DNA of 64,000 bases from Ulva prolifera (lineage: Eukaryota > Chlorophyta > Ulvophyceae > Ulvales > Ulvaceae): the NCBI GenBank assembly GCA_023078555.1, contig CM041199.1, positions 8,995,315-9,059,314 of the forward strand, in the 5' to 3' direction. This document shows, in pieces, positions 13,383 to 24,742 of this stretch (the stretch's first letter is position 1; every line of letters starts with the position of its first letter). A model generated the notes under the pieces. That model ran no database searches. It was not told the DNA's origin and was given only the letters and a program-made list of their open reading frames with translations. The position numbers and the translations under genes are program-made.

Positions 13383-15344
13383 TATAGGCAACTCCCAAGC
13401 ATGTTTGCATAGATACCAGGTGGCTTAAGCAACTCCCAAGCCTGTCTCGGCTACTCCCAAGCATGTTTGCATAGATACCATGTGGCTTAAGCAACTCCCA
13501 AGCCTGTCTAGGCAACACCCAAGCATGGCTAGTCTACTCCCAAGCATGTTTGCGCAGAAACCAGGTGGGTTAAGCAACTCCCAAGTCTGTCAAGGCAACT
13601 CCCAAGCCCGACTAGTCAACTCCCAAGCATGTTTTCGTAGAAACCAAGTCGTTCAAGCAACTCCCAAGCCTGTATAGGCAACTCCCAAGCATGTTTGCAT
13701 AGATACCAGGTGGCTTAAGCAACTCCCAAGCCTGTCTCGGCAACTCCCAATCATGTTTGCATAGATACCAAGTGGCTTAAGCAACTCCCAAGCCTGTCTC
13801 GGCTACTCCCAAGCATGTTTGCATAGATACCATGTGGCTTAAGAAACTCCCAAGCCTGTCTAGGCAACACCCAAGCATGGCTAGTCTACTCCAAAGCATG
13901 TTTGCGCAGAAACCAGGTGGGTTAAGCAACTCCCAAGTCTGTCAAGGCAACTCCCAAGCCCGACTAGTCAACTCCCAAGCATGTTTTCGTAGAAACCAAG
14001 TCGTTCAAGCAACTCCCAAGCCTGTCTAGTCAACTCCCAAGCATGTTTGCGTAGAAACCTGGTGGCTTAAGCAACTCCCAAGCCCGTCTAGGCAACTCCC
14101 AAGCATGTTTGCGTAGAAACCTGGTCGCTTAAGCAACTCCTAAGCCTGTCTAGGCAACTCCCAAGCCTGTCTAGGCAACTCCCAAGCATAATTGCATAGA
14201 TACCAGGTGGCTTAAGCAACTCCCAAGCCTGTCTAGGCAACTCCCAAGCATAATTGCATAGATACCAGGTGGCTTAAGCAACTCCCAAGCCTGTCTACGC
14301 AACTCCCAAGCATGTCTAGTCAACTCCTCAGCATGTTTGCGTAGAAACAAAGTCGTTTTAGCAACTCCCAAGCATGTCTAGTCAACTCCCAAGCATAATT
14401 GCATAGATACCATGTGGCTTAAGCAACTCCCAAGCATGTCTAGTCAAGTCCCAAGCATGTTTGCATAGAAACCAGGTGGCTTCAGCAACTCCCAAGCCTG
14501 TCTAGGCAACTCCCAAGCATAATTGCATAGATACCAGGTGGCTTAAGCAACGCCCAAGCCTGTCTAGTCAACTCCCAAGCATGTTTGCGTAGAAACCAGG
14601 TGGCTTGAGCAACTCCCAAGCCCGTCTAGGCAACTCCCAAGCATGTTTGCGTAGAAACCTGGTCGCTTAAGCAACTTTCAAGCCTGTCTAGGCAACTCCC
14701 AAGCATGTCTACTCAACTCCCAAGCATAATTGCATAGATACCAGGTGGCTTAAGCAACTCCCAAGCCTGTCTAGTCAAGTCCCAAGCATGTTTGCGTAGA
14801 AACCAGGTGGCTTAAGCAACTCCCAAGCCTGTCTAGGCAACTCCCAAGCATAATTGCATAGATACCAGGTGGCTTAAGCAACTCCCAAGCCTGTCTAGTC
14901 AACTCCCAAGCATGTTTGCGTAGAAACCAGGTGGCTTAAGCAACTCCCAAGCCCGTCTAGGCAACTCCCATGCATGTTTGCGTAGAAACCTGGTCGCTTA
15001 AGCAACTCCCAAGCCTGTCTAGGCAACTCCCAAGCCTGTCTAGTCAACTCCCAAGCATGTTTGCGTAGAAACCAGGTGGCTTAAGCAACTCCCAAGCCCG
15101 TCTAGGAAACTCCCAAGCATGTTTGCGTAGAAACCTGGTCGCTTAAGCAACTCCCAAGCCTGTCTAGGCAACTCCCAAGCATGTCTACTCAACTCCCAAG
15201 CATGTTTGCGTAGAAACAAAGTCGTTTTAGCAACTCCCAAGCATGTCTAGTCAACTCCCAAGCATAATTGCATAGATACCAGGTGGCTGAAGCAACTCCC
15301 AAGCCTGTCTGGGCAACTCCCAAGCATAATTGCATAGATACCAG

Positions 15345-17770
15345 GTGGCTTAAGCAACTCCCAAGCCTGTCTAGGCAACTCCCAAGCATGTCTAGTCAAC
15401 TCCCAAGCATGTTAGCGTAGAAACCAGGTGGCTTAAGCAACTCCCAAGCCGGTCTAGTGAACTCCCAAGCACGTTTGCGTAGAAACCAGGTGGCTTAAGC
15501 AACTCCCAAGCCCGTCTAGGCAACTCCCAAGCATAATTGCATAGATACCATGTGGCTTAAGCAACTCCCAAGCCTGTCCAGGCAACTCCCAAGCATGTCT
15601 ACTCAACTCCCAAGCATGTTTGCGTAGAAACAAAGTCGTTTTAGCAACTCCCAAGCATGTCTAGTCAACTCCCAAGCATAATTGCATAGATACCATGTGG
15701 CTTAAGCAACTCCCAAGCCTGTCTAGGCAACTCCCAAGCATGTTTGCGTAGAAACCTGGTCGCTTAAGCAACTCCCAAGGCTCTCTAGGCAACTCCCAAG
15801 CATGTCTAGTCTACTCGCAAGCATGTTTGCGTAGAAACCTGGTCGCTTAAGCAACTCCCAAGCCGGTCTAGGCAACTCCCAAACCTGTCTAGTCAACTCC
15901 CAAGCATGTTAGCGTAGAAACCAGGTGGGTTAAGCAACTCCCAAGTCTGTCAAGGCAACTCCCAAGCCCGACTAGTCAACTCCCAAGCATGTTTTTGTAG
16001 AAACCAAGTCGTTCAAGCAACTCCCAAGCCTGTATAGGCAACTCCCAAGCATGTTTGCATAGATACCAGGTGGCTTAAGCAACTCCCAAGCCTGTCTCGG
16101 CTACTCCCAAGCATGTTTGCATAGATACCATGTGGCTTAAGCAACTCCCAAGCCTGTCTAGGCAACACCCAAGCATGGCTAGTCTACTCCCAAGCATGTT
16201 TGCGCAGAAACCAGGTGGGTTAAGCAACTCCCAAGTCTGTCAAGGCAACTCCCAAGCCCGACTAGTCAACTCCCAAGCATGTTTTCGTAGAAACCAAGTC
16301 GTTCAAGCAACTCCCAAGCCTGTATAGGCAACTCCCAAGCATGTTTGCATAGATACCAGGTGGCTTAAGCAACTCCCAAGCCTGTCTCGGCAACTCCCAA
16401 TCATGTTTGCATAGATACCAAGTGGCTTAAGCAACTCCCAAGCCTGTCTCGGCTACTCCCAAGCATGTTTGCATAGATACCATGTGGCTTAAGCAACTCC
16501 CAAGCCTGTCTAGGCAACACCCAAGCATGGCTAGTCTACTCCAAAGCATGTTTGCGCAGAAACCAGGTGGGTTAAGCAACTCCCAAGTCTGTCAAGGCAA
16601 CTCCCAAGCCCGACTAGTCAACTCCCAAGCATGTTTTCGTAGAAACCAAGTCGTTCAAGCAACTCCCAAGCCTGTCTAGTCAACTCCCAAGCATGTTTGC
16701 GTAGAAACCTGGTGGCTTAAGCAACTCCCAAGCCCGTCTAGGCAACTCCCAAGCATGTTTGCGTAGAAACCTGGTCGCTTAAGCAACTCCCAAGCCTGTC
16801 TAGGCAACTCCCAAGCCTGTCTAGGCAACTCCCAAGCATAATTGCATAGATACCAGGTGGCTTAAGCAACTCCCAAGCCTGTCTAGGCAACTCCCAAGCA
16901 TAATTGCATAGATACCAGGTGGCTTAAGCAACTCCCAAGCCTGTCTACGCAACTCCCAATCATGTCTAGTCAACTCCTCAGGATGTTTGCGTAGAAACAA
17001 AGTCGTTTTAGCAACTCCCAAGCATGTCTAGTCAACTCCCAAGCATAATTGCATAGATACCATGTGGCTTAAGCAACTCCCAAGCATGTCTAGTCAAGTC
17101 CCAAGCATGTTTGCGTAGAAACCAGGTGGCTTCAGCAACTCCCAAGCCTGTCTAGGCAACTCCCAAGCATAATTGCATAGATACCAGGTGGCTTAAGCAA
17201 CGCCCAAGCCTGTCTAGTCAACTCCCAAGCATGTTTGCGTAGAAACCAGGTGGCTTGAGCAACTCCCAAGCCCGTCTGGGCAACTCCCAAGCATGTTTGC
17301 GTAGAAACCTGGTCGCTTAAGCAACTTTCAAGCCTGTCTAGGCAACTCCCAAGCATGTCTACTCAACTCCCAAGCATAATTGCATAGATACCAGGTGGCT
17401 TAAGCAACTCCCAAGCCTGTCTAGTCAAGTCCCAAGCATGTTTGCGTAGAAACCAGGTGGCTTAAGCAACTCCCAAGCCTGTCTAGGCAACTCCCAAGCA
17501 TAATTGCATAGATACCAGGTGGCTTAAGCAACTCCCAAGCCTGTCTAGTCAACTCCCAAGCATGTTTGCGTAGAAACCAGGTGGCTTAAGCAACTCCCAA
17601 GCCCGTCTAGGCAACTCCCATGCATGTTTGCGTAGAAACCTGGTCGCTTAAGCAACTCCCAAGCCTGTCTAGGCAACTCCCAAGCCTGTCTAGTCAACTC
17701 CCAAGCATGTTTGCGTAGAAACCAGGTGGCTTAAGCAACTCCCAAGCCCGTCTAGGCAACTCCCAAGCAT
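15345..17770 (+). repeat. Block shared with 61,045-63,470
   Basis: About 2.4 kb recurs at an offset of 45,700 bp. Shared labels include the paired marker blocks and the double variant CAATCATGTCTAGTC plus CTCAGGATG (about 16,956-16,984 and 62,656-62,684). Few substitutions are visible, for example CATGTTTTCG versus CATATTTTCG near 62,331. The match ends where one copy has GCATGTTTGCG and the other GCATAATTGCAT. Confidence 0.75.
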
Positions 17771-18717
17771 GTTTGCGTAGAAACCTGGTCGCTTAAGCAA
17801 CTCCCAAGCCTGTCTAGGCAACTCCCAAGCATGTCTACTCAACTCCCAAGCATGTTTGCGTAGAAACAAAGTCGTTTTAGCAACTCCCAAGCATGTCTAG
17901 TCAACTCCCAAGCATAATTGCATAGATACCAGGTGGCTGAAGCAACTCCCAAGCCTGTCTAGGCAACTCCCAAGCATAATTGCATAGATACCAGGTGGCT
18001 TAAGCAACTCCCAAGCCTGTCTACGCAACTCCCCAGCATGTCTAGTCAACTCCTCAGCATGTTTGCGTAGAAACAAAGACGTTTTAGCAACTCCCAAGCC
18101 CGTCTAGGCAACTCCCAAGCATAATTGCATAGATACCAGGTGGCTTAAGCAACTCCCAAGCCTGTCCAGGCAACTCCCAAGCATGTCTACTCAACTCCCA
18201 AGCATGTTTGCGTAGAAACAAAGTCGTTTTAGCAACTCCCAAGCATGTCTAGTCAACTCCCAAGCATAATTGCATAGATACCATGTGGCTTAAGCAACTC
18301 CCAAGCCTGTCTAGGCAACTCCCAAGCATGTTTGCGTAGAAACCTGGTCGCTTAAGCAACTCCCAAGGCTGTCTAGGCAACTCCCAAGCATGTCTAGTCT
18401 ACTCGCAAGCATGTTTGCGTAGAAACCTGGTCGCTTAAGCAACTCCCAAGCCGGTCTAGGCAACTCCCAAACCTGTCTAGTCAACTCCCAAGCATGTTAG
18501 CGTAGAAACCAGGTGGGTTAAGCGACTCCCAAGTCTGTCAAGGCAACTCCCAAGCCCGACTAGTCAACTCCCAAGCATGTTTTTGTAGAAATCAAGTCGT
18601 TCAAGCAACTCCCAAGCCTGTATAGGCAACTCCCAAGCATGTTTGCATAGATACCAGGTGGCTTAAGCAACTCCCAAGCCTGTCTCGGCTACTCCCAAGC
18701 ATGTTTGCATAGATACC

Positions 18718-19040
18718 ATGTGGCTTAAGCAACTCCCAAGCCTGTCTAGGCAACACCCAAGCATGGCTAGTCTACTCCCAAGCATGTTTGCGCAGAAACC
18801 AGGTGGGTTAAGCAACTCCCAAGTCTGTCAAGGCAACTCCCAAGCCCGACTAGTCAACTCCCAAGCATGTTTTCGTAGAAACCAAGTCGTTCAAGCAACT
18901 CCCAAGCCTGTATAGGCAACTCCCAAGCATGTTTGCATAGATACCAGGTGGCTTAAGCAACTCCCAAGCCTGTCTCGGCAACTCCCAATCATGTTTGCAT
19001 AGATACCAAGTCGTTCAAGCAACTCCCAAGCCTGTCTAGT
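18718..19040 (+). repeat. Unpaired marker block with hybrid monomer
   Basis: Only the left sub-block is present. Near 19,008-19,018 the sequence GATACCAAGT runs directly into CGTTCAAGC. The start of the CCAAGTGG linker is thus fused to the end of the AAGTCGTTCAAG linker of the missing right sub-block. This is a clean internal deletion by recombination between two linkers sharing CCAAGT. Confidence 0.78.
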
Positions 19041-19431
19041 CAACTCCCAAGCATGTTTGCGTAGAAACCTGGTGGCTTAAGCAACTCCCAAGCCCGTCTA
19101 GGCAACTCCCAAGCATGTTTGCGTAGAAACCTGGTCGCTTAAGCAACTCCCAAGCCTGTCTAGGCAACTCCCAAGCCTGTCTAGGCAACTCCCAAGCATA
19201 ATTGCATAGATACCAGGTGGCTTAAGCAACTCCCAAGCCTGTCTAGGCAACTCCCAAGCATAATTGCATAGATACCAGGTGGCTTAAGCAACTCCCAAGC
19301 CTGTCTACGCAACTCCCAAGCATGTCTAGTCAACTCCTCAGCATGTTTGCGTAGAAACAAAGTCGTTTTAGCAACTCCCAAGCATGTCTAGTCAACTCCC
19401 AAGCATAATTGCATAGATACCATGTGGCTTA

Positions 19432-22224
19432 AGCAACTCCCAAGCATGTCTAGTCAAGTCCCAAGCATGTTTGCATAGAAACCAGGTGGCTTCAGCAACT
19501 CCCAAGCCTGTCTAGGCAACTCCCAAGCATAATTGCATAGATACCAGGTGGCTTAAGCAACGCCCAAGCCTGTCTAGTCAACTCCCAAGCATGTTTGCGT
19601 AGAAACCAGGTGGCTTGAGCAACTCCCAAGCCCGTCTAGGCAACTCCCAAGCATGTTTGCGTAGAAACCTGGTCGCTTAAGCAACTTTCAAGCCTGTCTA
19701 GGCAACTCCCAAGCGTGTCTACTCAACTCCCAAGCATAATTGCATAGATACCAGGTGGCTTAAGCAACTCCCAAGCCTGTCTAGTCAAGTCCCAAGCATG
19801 TTTGCGTAGAAACCAGGTGGCTTAAGCAACTCCCAAGCCTGTCTAGGCAACTCCCAAGCATAATTGCATAGATACCAGGTGGCTTAAGCAACTCCCAAGC
19901 CTGTCTAGTCAACTCCCAAGCATGTTTGCGTAGAAACCAGGTGGCTTAAGCAACTCCCAAGCCCGTCTAGGCAACTCCCATGCATGTTTGCGTAGAAACC
20001 TGGTCGCTTAAGCAACTCCCAAGCCTGTCTAGGCAACTCCCAAGCCTGTCTAGTCAACTCCCAAGCATGTTTGCGTAGAAACCAGGTGGCTTAAGCAACT
20101 CCCAAGCCCGTCTAGGCAACTCCCAAGCATGTTTGCGTAGAAACCTGGTCGCTTAAGCAACTCCCAAGCCTGTCTAGGCAACTCCCAAGCATGTCTACTC
20201 AACTCCCAAGCATGTTTGCGTAGAAACAAAGTCGTTTTAGCAACTCCCAAGCATGTCTAGTCAACTCCCAAGCATAATTGCATAGATACCAGGTGGCTGA
20301 AGCAACTCCCAAGCCTGTCTGGGCAACTCCCAAGCATAATTGCATAGATACCAGGTGGCTTAAGCAACTCCCAAGCCTGTCTAGGCAACTCCCAAGCATG
20401 TCTAGTCAACTCCCAAGCATGTTAGCGTAGAAACCAGGTGGCTTAAGCAACTCCCAAGCCGGTCTAGTGAACTCCCAAGCACGTTTGCGTAGAAACCAGG
20501 TGGCTTAAGCAACTCCCAAGCCCGTCTAGGCAACTCCCAAGCATAATTGCATAGATACCATGTGGCTTAAGCAACTCCCAAGCCTGTCCAGGCAACTCCC
20601 AAGCATGTCTACTCAACTCCCAAGCATGTTTGCGTAGAAACAAAGTCGTTTTAGCAACTCCCAAGCATGTCTAGTCAACTCCCAAGCATAATTGCATAGA
20701 TACCATGTGGCTTAAGCAACTCCCAAGCCTGTCTAGGCAACTCCCAAGCATGTTTGCGTAGAAACCTGGTCGCTTAAGCAACTCCCAAGGCTGTCTAGGC
20801 AACTCCCAAGCATGTCTAGTCTACTCGCAAGCATGTTTGCGTAGAAACCTGGTCGCTTAAGCAACTCCCAAGCCGGTCTAGGCAACTCCCAAACCTGTCT
20901 AGTCAACTCCCAAGCATGTTAGCGTAGAAACCAGGTGGGTTAAGCAACTCCCAAGTCTGTCAAGGCAACTCCCAAGCCCGACTAGTCAACTCCCAAGCAT
21001 GTTTTTGTAGAAACCAAGTCGTTCAAGCAACTCCCAAGCCTGTATAGGCAACTCCCAAGCATGTTTGCATAGATACCAGGTGGCTTAAGCAACTCCCAAG
21101 CCTGTCTCGGCTACTCCCAAGCATGTTTGCATAGATACCATGTGGCTTAAGCAACTCCCAAGCCTGTCTAGGCAACACCCAAGCATGGCTAGTCTACTCC
21201 CAAGCATGTTTGCGCAGAAACCAGGTGGGTTAAGCAACTCCCAAGTCTGTCAAGGCAACTCCCAAGCCCGACTAGTCAACTCCCAAGCATGTTTTCGTAG
21301 AAACCAAGTCGTTCAAGCAACTCCCAAGCCTGTATAGGCAACTCCCAAGCATGTTTGCATAGATACCAGGTGGCTTAAGCAACTCCCAAGCCTGTCTCGG
21401 CAACTCCCAATCATGTTTGCATAGATACCATGTGGCTTAAGCAACTCCCAAGCCTGTCTAGGCAACACCCAAGCATGGCTAGTCTACTCCAAAGCATGTT
21501 TGCGCAGAAACCAGGTGGGTTAAGCAACTCCCAAGTCTGTCAAGGCAACTCCCAAGCCCGACTAGTCAACTCCCAAGCATGTTTTCGTAGAAACCAAGTC
21601 GTTCAAGCAACTCCCAAGCCTGTCTAGTCAACTCCCAAGCATGTTTGCGTAGAAACCTGGTGGCTTAAGCAACTCCCAAGCCCGTCTAGGCAACTCCCAA
21701 GCATGTTTGCGTAGAAACCTGGTCGCTTAAGCAACTCCCAAGCCTGTCTAGGCAACTCCCAAGCCTGTCTAGGCAACTCCCAAGCATAATTGCATAGATA
21801 CCAGGTGGCTTAAGCAACTCCCAAGCCTGTCTTGGCAACTCCCAAGCATAATTGCATAGATACCAGGTGGCTTAAGCAACTCCCAAGCCTGTCTACGCAA
21901 CTCCCAATCATGTCTAGTCAACTCCTCAGGATGTTTGCGTAGAAACAAAGTCGTTTTAGCAACTCCCAAGCATGTCTAGTCAACTCCCAAGCATAATTGC
22001 ATAGATACCATGTGGCTTAAGCAACTCCCAAGCATGTCTAGTCAAGTCCCAAGCATGTTTGCGTAGAAACCAGGTTGCTTCAGCAACTCCCAAGCCTGTC
22101 TAGGCAACTCCCAAGCATAATTGCATAGATACCAGGTGGCTTAAGCAACGCCCAAGCCTGTCTAGTCAACTCCCAAGCATGTTTGCGTAGAAACCAGGTG
22201 GCTTGAGCAACTCCCAAGCCCGTC
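19432..22224 (+). repeat. Block shared with 25,421-28,213
   Basis: About 2.79 kb recurs at an offset of 5,989 bp, which is 5,236 bp once the element and its target repeat are removed (77 x 62 + 22 x 21). Shared rare variants include GGTTGCTTCAGC (about 22,073 and 28,062). Differences are few: GCGTGTCTAC near 19,713 and GTCTTGGC near 21,831 occur only in the first copy. The element lies between the two copies and inside neither. Confidence 0.75.
21140..21627 (+). repeat. Paired marker block, 290-bp spacing (first example)
   Basis: This is the same left/right pair with spacing reduced by exactly 62 bp. The intermediate monomer containing CCAAGTGGCTTAAG and CTCGGCTACTCC is missing. The short form occurs at 21140, 27129, 30979, 34043 and 37562, consecutive among the pairs, and nowhere else in the window. 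Confidence 0.85.
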
Positions 22225-23719
22225 TGGGCAACTCCCAAGCATGTTTGCGTAGAAACCTGGTCGCTTAAGCAACTTTCAAGCCTGTCTAGGCAACTCCCAA
22301 GCATGTCTACTCAACTCCCAAGCATAATTGCATAGATACCAGGTGGCTTAAGCAACTCCCAAGCCTGTCTAGTCAAGTCCCAAGCATGTTTGCGTAGAAA
22401 CCAGGTGGCTTAAGCAACTCCCAAGCCTGTCTAGGCAACTCCCAAGCATAATTGCATAGATACCAGGTGGCTTAAGCAACTCCCAAGCCTGTCTCGGCAA
22501 CTCCCAATCATGTTTGCATAGATACCATGTGGCTTAAGCAACTCCCAAGCCTGTCTACGCAACTCCCAAGCATGTCTAGTCAACTCCTCAGCATGTTTGC
22601 GTAGAAACAAAGTCGTTTTAGCAACTCCCAAGCATGTCTAGTCAACTCCCAAGCATAATTGCATAGATACCATGTGGCTTAAGCAACTCCCAAGCATGTC
22701 TAGTCAAGTCCCAAGCATGTTTGCATAGAAACCAGGTGGCTTCAGCAACTCCCAAGCCTGTCTAGGCAGCTCCCAAGCATAATTGCATAGATACCAGGTG
22801 GCTTAAGCAACTCCCAAGCCTGTCTCGGCAACTCCCAATCATGTTTGCATAGATACCAGGTGGCTTAAGCAACTCCCAAGCCTGTCTAGGCAACTCCCAA
22901 GCATAATTGCATAGATACCAGGTGGCTTAAGCAACTCCCAAGCCTGTCTACGCAACTCCCAAGCATGTCTAGTCAACTCCTCAGCATGTTTGCGTAGAAA
23001 CAAAGTCGTTTTAGCAACTCCCAAGCATGTCTAGTCAAGTCCCAAGCATGTTTGCATAGAAACCAGGTGGCTTCAGCAACTCCCAAGCCTGTCTAGGCAA
23101 CTCCCAAGCATAATTGCATAGATACCAGGTGGCTTAAGCAACGCCCAAGCCTGTCTAGTCAACTCCCAAGCATGTTTGCGTAGAAACCAGGTGGCTTGAG
23201 CAACTCCCAAGCCCGTCTAGGCAACTCCCAAGCATGTTTGCGTAGAAACCTGGTCGCTTAAGCAACTTTCAAGCCTGTCTAGGCAACTCCCAAGCATGTC
23301 TACTCAACTCCCAAGCATAATTGCATAGATACCAGGTGGCTTAAGCAACTCCCAAGCCTGTCTAGTCAAGTCCCAAGCATGTTTGCGTAGAAACCAGGTG
23401 GCTTAAGCAACTCCCAAGCCTGTCTAGGCAACTCCCAAGCATAATTGCATAGATACCAGGTGGCTTAAGCAACTCCCAAGCCTGTCTAGTCAACTCCCAA
23501 GCATGTTTGCGTAGAAACCAGGTGGCTTAAGCAACTCCCAAGCCCGTCTAGGCAACTCCCATGCATGTTTGCGTAGAAACCTGGTCGCTTAAGCAACTCC
23601 CAAGCCTGTCTAGGCAACTCCCAAGCCTGTCTAGTCAACTCCCAAGCATGTTTGCGTAGAAACCAGGTGGCTTAAGCAACTCCCAAGCCCGTCTAGGCAA
23701 CTCCCAAGCATGTTTGCGT

Positions 23720-23850
23720 AGAAACTAGGTGGCTTAAGCAACTCCCAAGCCCGTCTAGGCAACTCCCAAGCATAATTGCATAGATACCATGTGGCTTAAG
23801 CAACTCCCAAGCCTGTCCAGGCAACTCCCAAGCACGTTTGCGTAGAAACC
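23720..23850 (+). repeat. Composite junction left of the TRIM element
   Basis: Two switches in monomer order occur within about 130 bp. GAAACTAGGTGG, a linker variant I see nowhere else, leads into ~110 bp resembling the segment around 20,484-20,600. That segment ends in GCACGTTTGCG and then joins the GGCTTGAGC monomer series. This marks a breakpoint of the 1,655-bp duplication. Confidence 0.65.
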
Positions 23851-24051
23851 AGGTGGCTTGAGCAACTCCCAAGCCCGTCTGGGCAACTCCCAAGCATGTT
23901 TGCGTAGAAACCTGGTCGCTTAAGCAACTTTCAAGCCTGTCTAGGCAACTCCCAAGCATGTCTACTCAACTCCCAAGCATAATTGCATAGATACCAGGTG
24001 GCTTAAGCAACTCCCAAGCCTGTCTAGTCAAGTCCCAAGCATGTTTGCGTA

Positions 24052-24056
24052 GAAAC
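24052..24056. repeat. Target-site duplication, left copy
   Basis: GAAAC lies directly before the TGTT terminus. It is the normal monomer linker sequence (TAGAAACC) cut after GAAAC. Five bases is the usual duplication length for LTR elements. GAAAC also occurs in many monomers, so identity alone is weak evidence. The restored empty site makes the case. Confidence 0.85.
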
Positions 24057-24334
24057 TGTTCAAATGCAAGCGCGAGTGGAAGCGTCATACCGTAAGTTAA
24101 GTTGGGCGAAATGTTAAGTATGTGTGCGGAGTACTTAGCACATGACGCCTGAGATCTGGGATCACACCTGCATGGCCAGTATCTGAGTCAGATACTTGAA
24201 CCATGACCTTGTTCGACCTATACAGAGAGCTGGAATGTGTCTTCTCATTCGCGGGCTAGTGACTGCCACGTGTCACCCCGTGCGTGCATTCGCATGTGCA
24301 CCTGCCTTGTGCGCTACGAGGCACTTTCACAACA
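24057..24334 (-). repeat. 3' LTR of the TRIM-like element
   Basis: This is the second 278-bp terminal repeat, with no difference from the other copy when read base by base. It is preceded, in element orientation, by the purine tract at 24335-24346, which is where plus-strand priming would occur. It lies directly against the left GAAAC. Confidence 0.88.
24179..24195. promoter_or_regulatory. LTR palindrome with TGAGTCA core (3' LTR)
   Basis: GTATCTGA and TCAGATAC form perfect 8-bp arms around a single central G. The centre contains TGAGTCA, the core bound by GCN4/AP-1-type bZIP proteins. The symmetry is visible directly. A regulatory role is inference. Confidence 0.5.
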
Positions 24335-24346
24335 CCTCCCCCCTTC
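24335..24346 (-). other. Polypurine tract
   Basis: On the minus strand this reads GAAGGGGGGAGG, twelve purines in a row ending exactly at the first base of the 3' LTR. That is the standard position of the primer for plus-strand DNA synthesis in LTR retroelements. It is the strongest evidence that the element is minus-strand oriented. The plus-strand alternative has no purine run before its downstream LTR. Confidence 0.85.
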
Positions 24347-24514
24347 ACGGGAGCGAGCGTGTGCGAGCTCATGAGGCACATGTGGAAGTTCTCTCGGAGC
24401 GCGTCGAGTGTTTGGAATGTCCTGTGGGAAGTTGTGCACACGAGGGGTCATGTTAGAGCGATCACAGGCGTCATGTGGTGCTTACGTTATGATGGGCCCA
24501 TGTGATCGTGGTTA

Positions 24515-24526
24515 CTCATCGATACC
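24515..24526 (-). other. Candidate primer-binding site (partial tRNA-iMet match)
   Basis: Immediately after the 5' LTR the minus strand reads GGTATCGATGAG. The first six bases match GGTATC of the plant initiator-tRNA binding site TGGTATCAGAGC. The leading T is absent and the rest matches poorly. Position is right and the match is incomplete, so another tRNA or a degenerate site cannot be excluded. Confidence 0.55.
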
Positions 24527-24648
24527 TGTTCAAATGCAAGCGCGAGTGGAAGCGTCATACCGTAAGTTAAGTTGGGCGAAATGTTAAGTATGTGTGCGGA
24601 GTACTTAGCACATGACGCCTGAGATCTGGGATCACACCTGCATGGCCA

Positions 24649-24665
24649 GTATCTGAGTCAGATAC
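24649..24665. promoter_or_regulatory. LTR palindrome with TGAGTCA core (5' LTR)
   Basis: This is the identical palindrome in the upstream LTR, where it could act on the element's own transcription or fold as a short hairpin in the RNA. No expression evidence is available. Confidence 0.5.
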
Positions 24666-24736
24666 TTGAACCATGACCTTGTTCGACCTATACAGAGAGC
24701 TGGAATGTGTCTTCTCATTCGCGGGCTAGTGACTGC

Positions 24737-24742
24737 CACGTG
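24737..24742. promoter_or_regulatory. G-box-like CACGTG in the 5' LTR
   Basis: The element strand reads TGACACGTGGC, a good G-box (CACGTGGC) of the sort bound by plant bZIP and bHLH factors. It lies in the probable U3 region, upstream of a weak TATA-like string. The twin copy is at 24267-24272. A six-base match can arise by chance, so function is unproven. Confidence 0.4.

Larger units (their letters stand above)
15040..22304 (+). repeat. Region with a 5,010-bp period
   Basis: Monomer series starting at 15,040 reappear at 20,050 with offset 5,010 bp (72 x 62 + 26 x 21). The offset becomes 4,948 after about 21.4 kb, where one 62-bp monomer is missing from the paired marker block. Both copies carry the private variant GTCTGGGCAACTCCC (about 15,308 and 20,318). 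Copy 1 has its own change, GGCTCTCTAGG, near 15,779. Confidence 0.75.
1..24056. repeat. Satellite array, left part (62/83-bp monomers)
   Basis: This stretch is uninterrupted tandem satellite. The basic unit is 62 bp: a 20-bp linker (GTAGAAACCAGGTGGCTTAA type) followed by two related 21-bp blocks that share the core CAACTCCCAAGC. Many units carry a third 21-bp block, giving 83 bp. All copies face the same way. Monomer types differ by point changes in the linker (GGTGG, GGTCG, GGGTTAAG, AAGTCGTTCAAG, AAAGTCGTTTTAG) and in the block tail (GCATAATTGCAT, GCATGTTTGCGT, GCATGTCTAGTC). The types recur in a fixed kilobase-scale order, so this is a higher-order array and not a simple one. No gene is visible. 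A centromeric or heterochromatic role is inference from size and homogeneity only. Confidence 0.97.
24335..24526 (-). other. TRIM interior, non-coding
   Basis: The 192-bp interior between the LTRs is too short for any retrotransposon protein domain and shows none. It holds the primer-binding-site candidate at its right end and the purine tract at its left end. The middle is unique in the window, GC-rich with several CpGs, and has no obvious repeats. An 86-codon plus-strand frame runs from the left LTR into this interior, but it is antisense to the element and resembles nothing I recognise. Confidence 0.8.

Noticed and set aside
24196..24505. Overlapping 86- and 73-codon plus-strand frames and a 61-codon minus-strand frame in the mobile element
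   Set aside because: They cross the LTR/interior boundary. The two plus-strand frames overlap in different phases and are antisense to the element, and the composition shows no retrotransposon domain.
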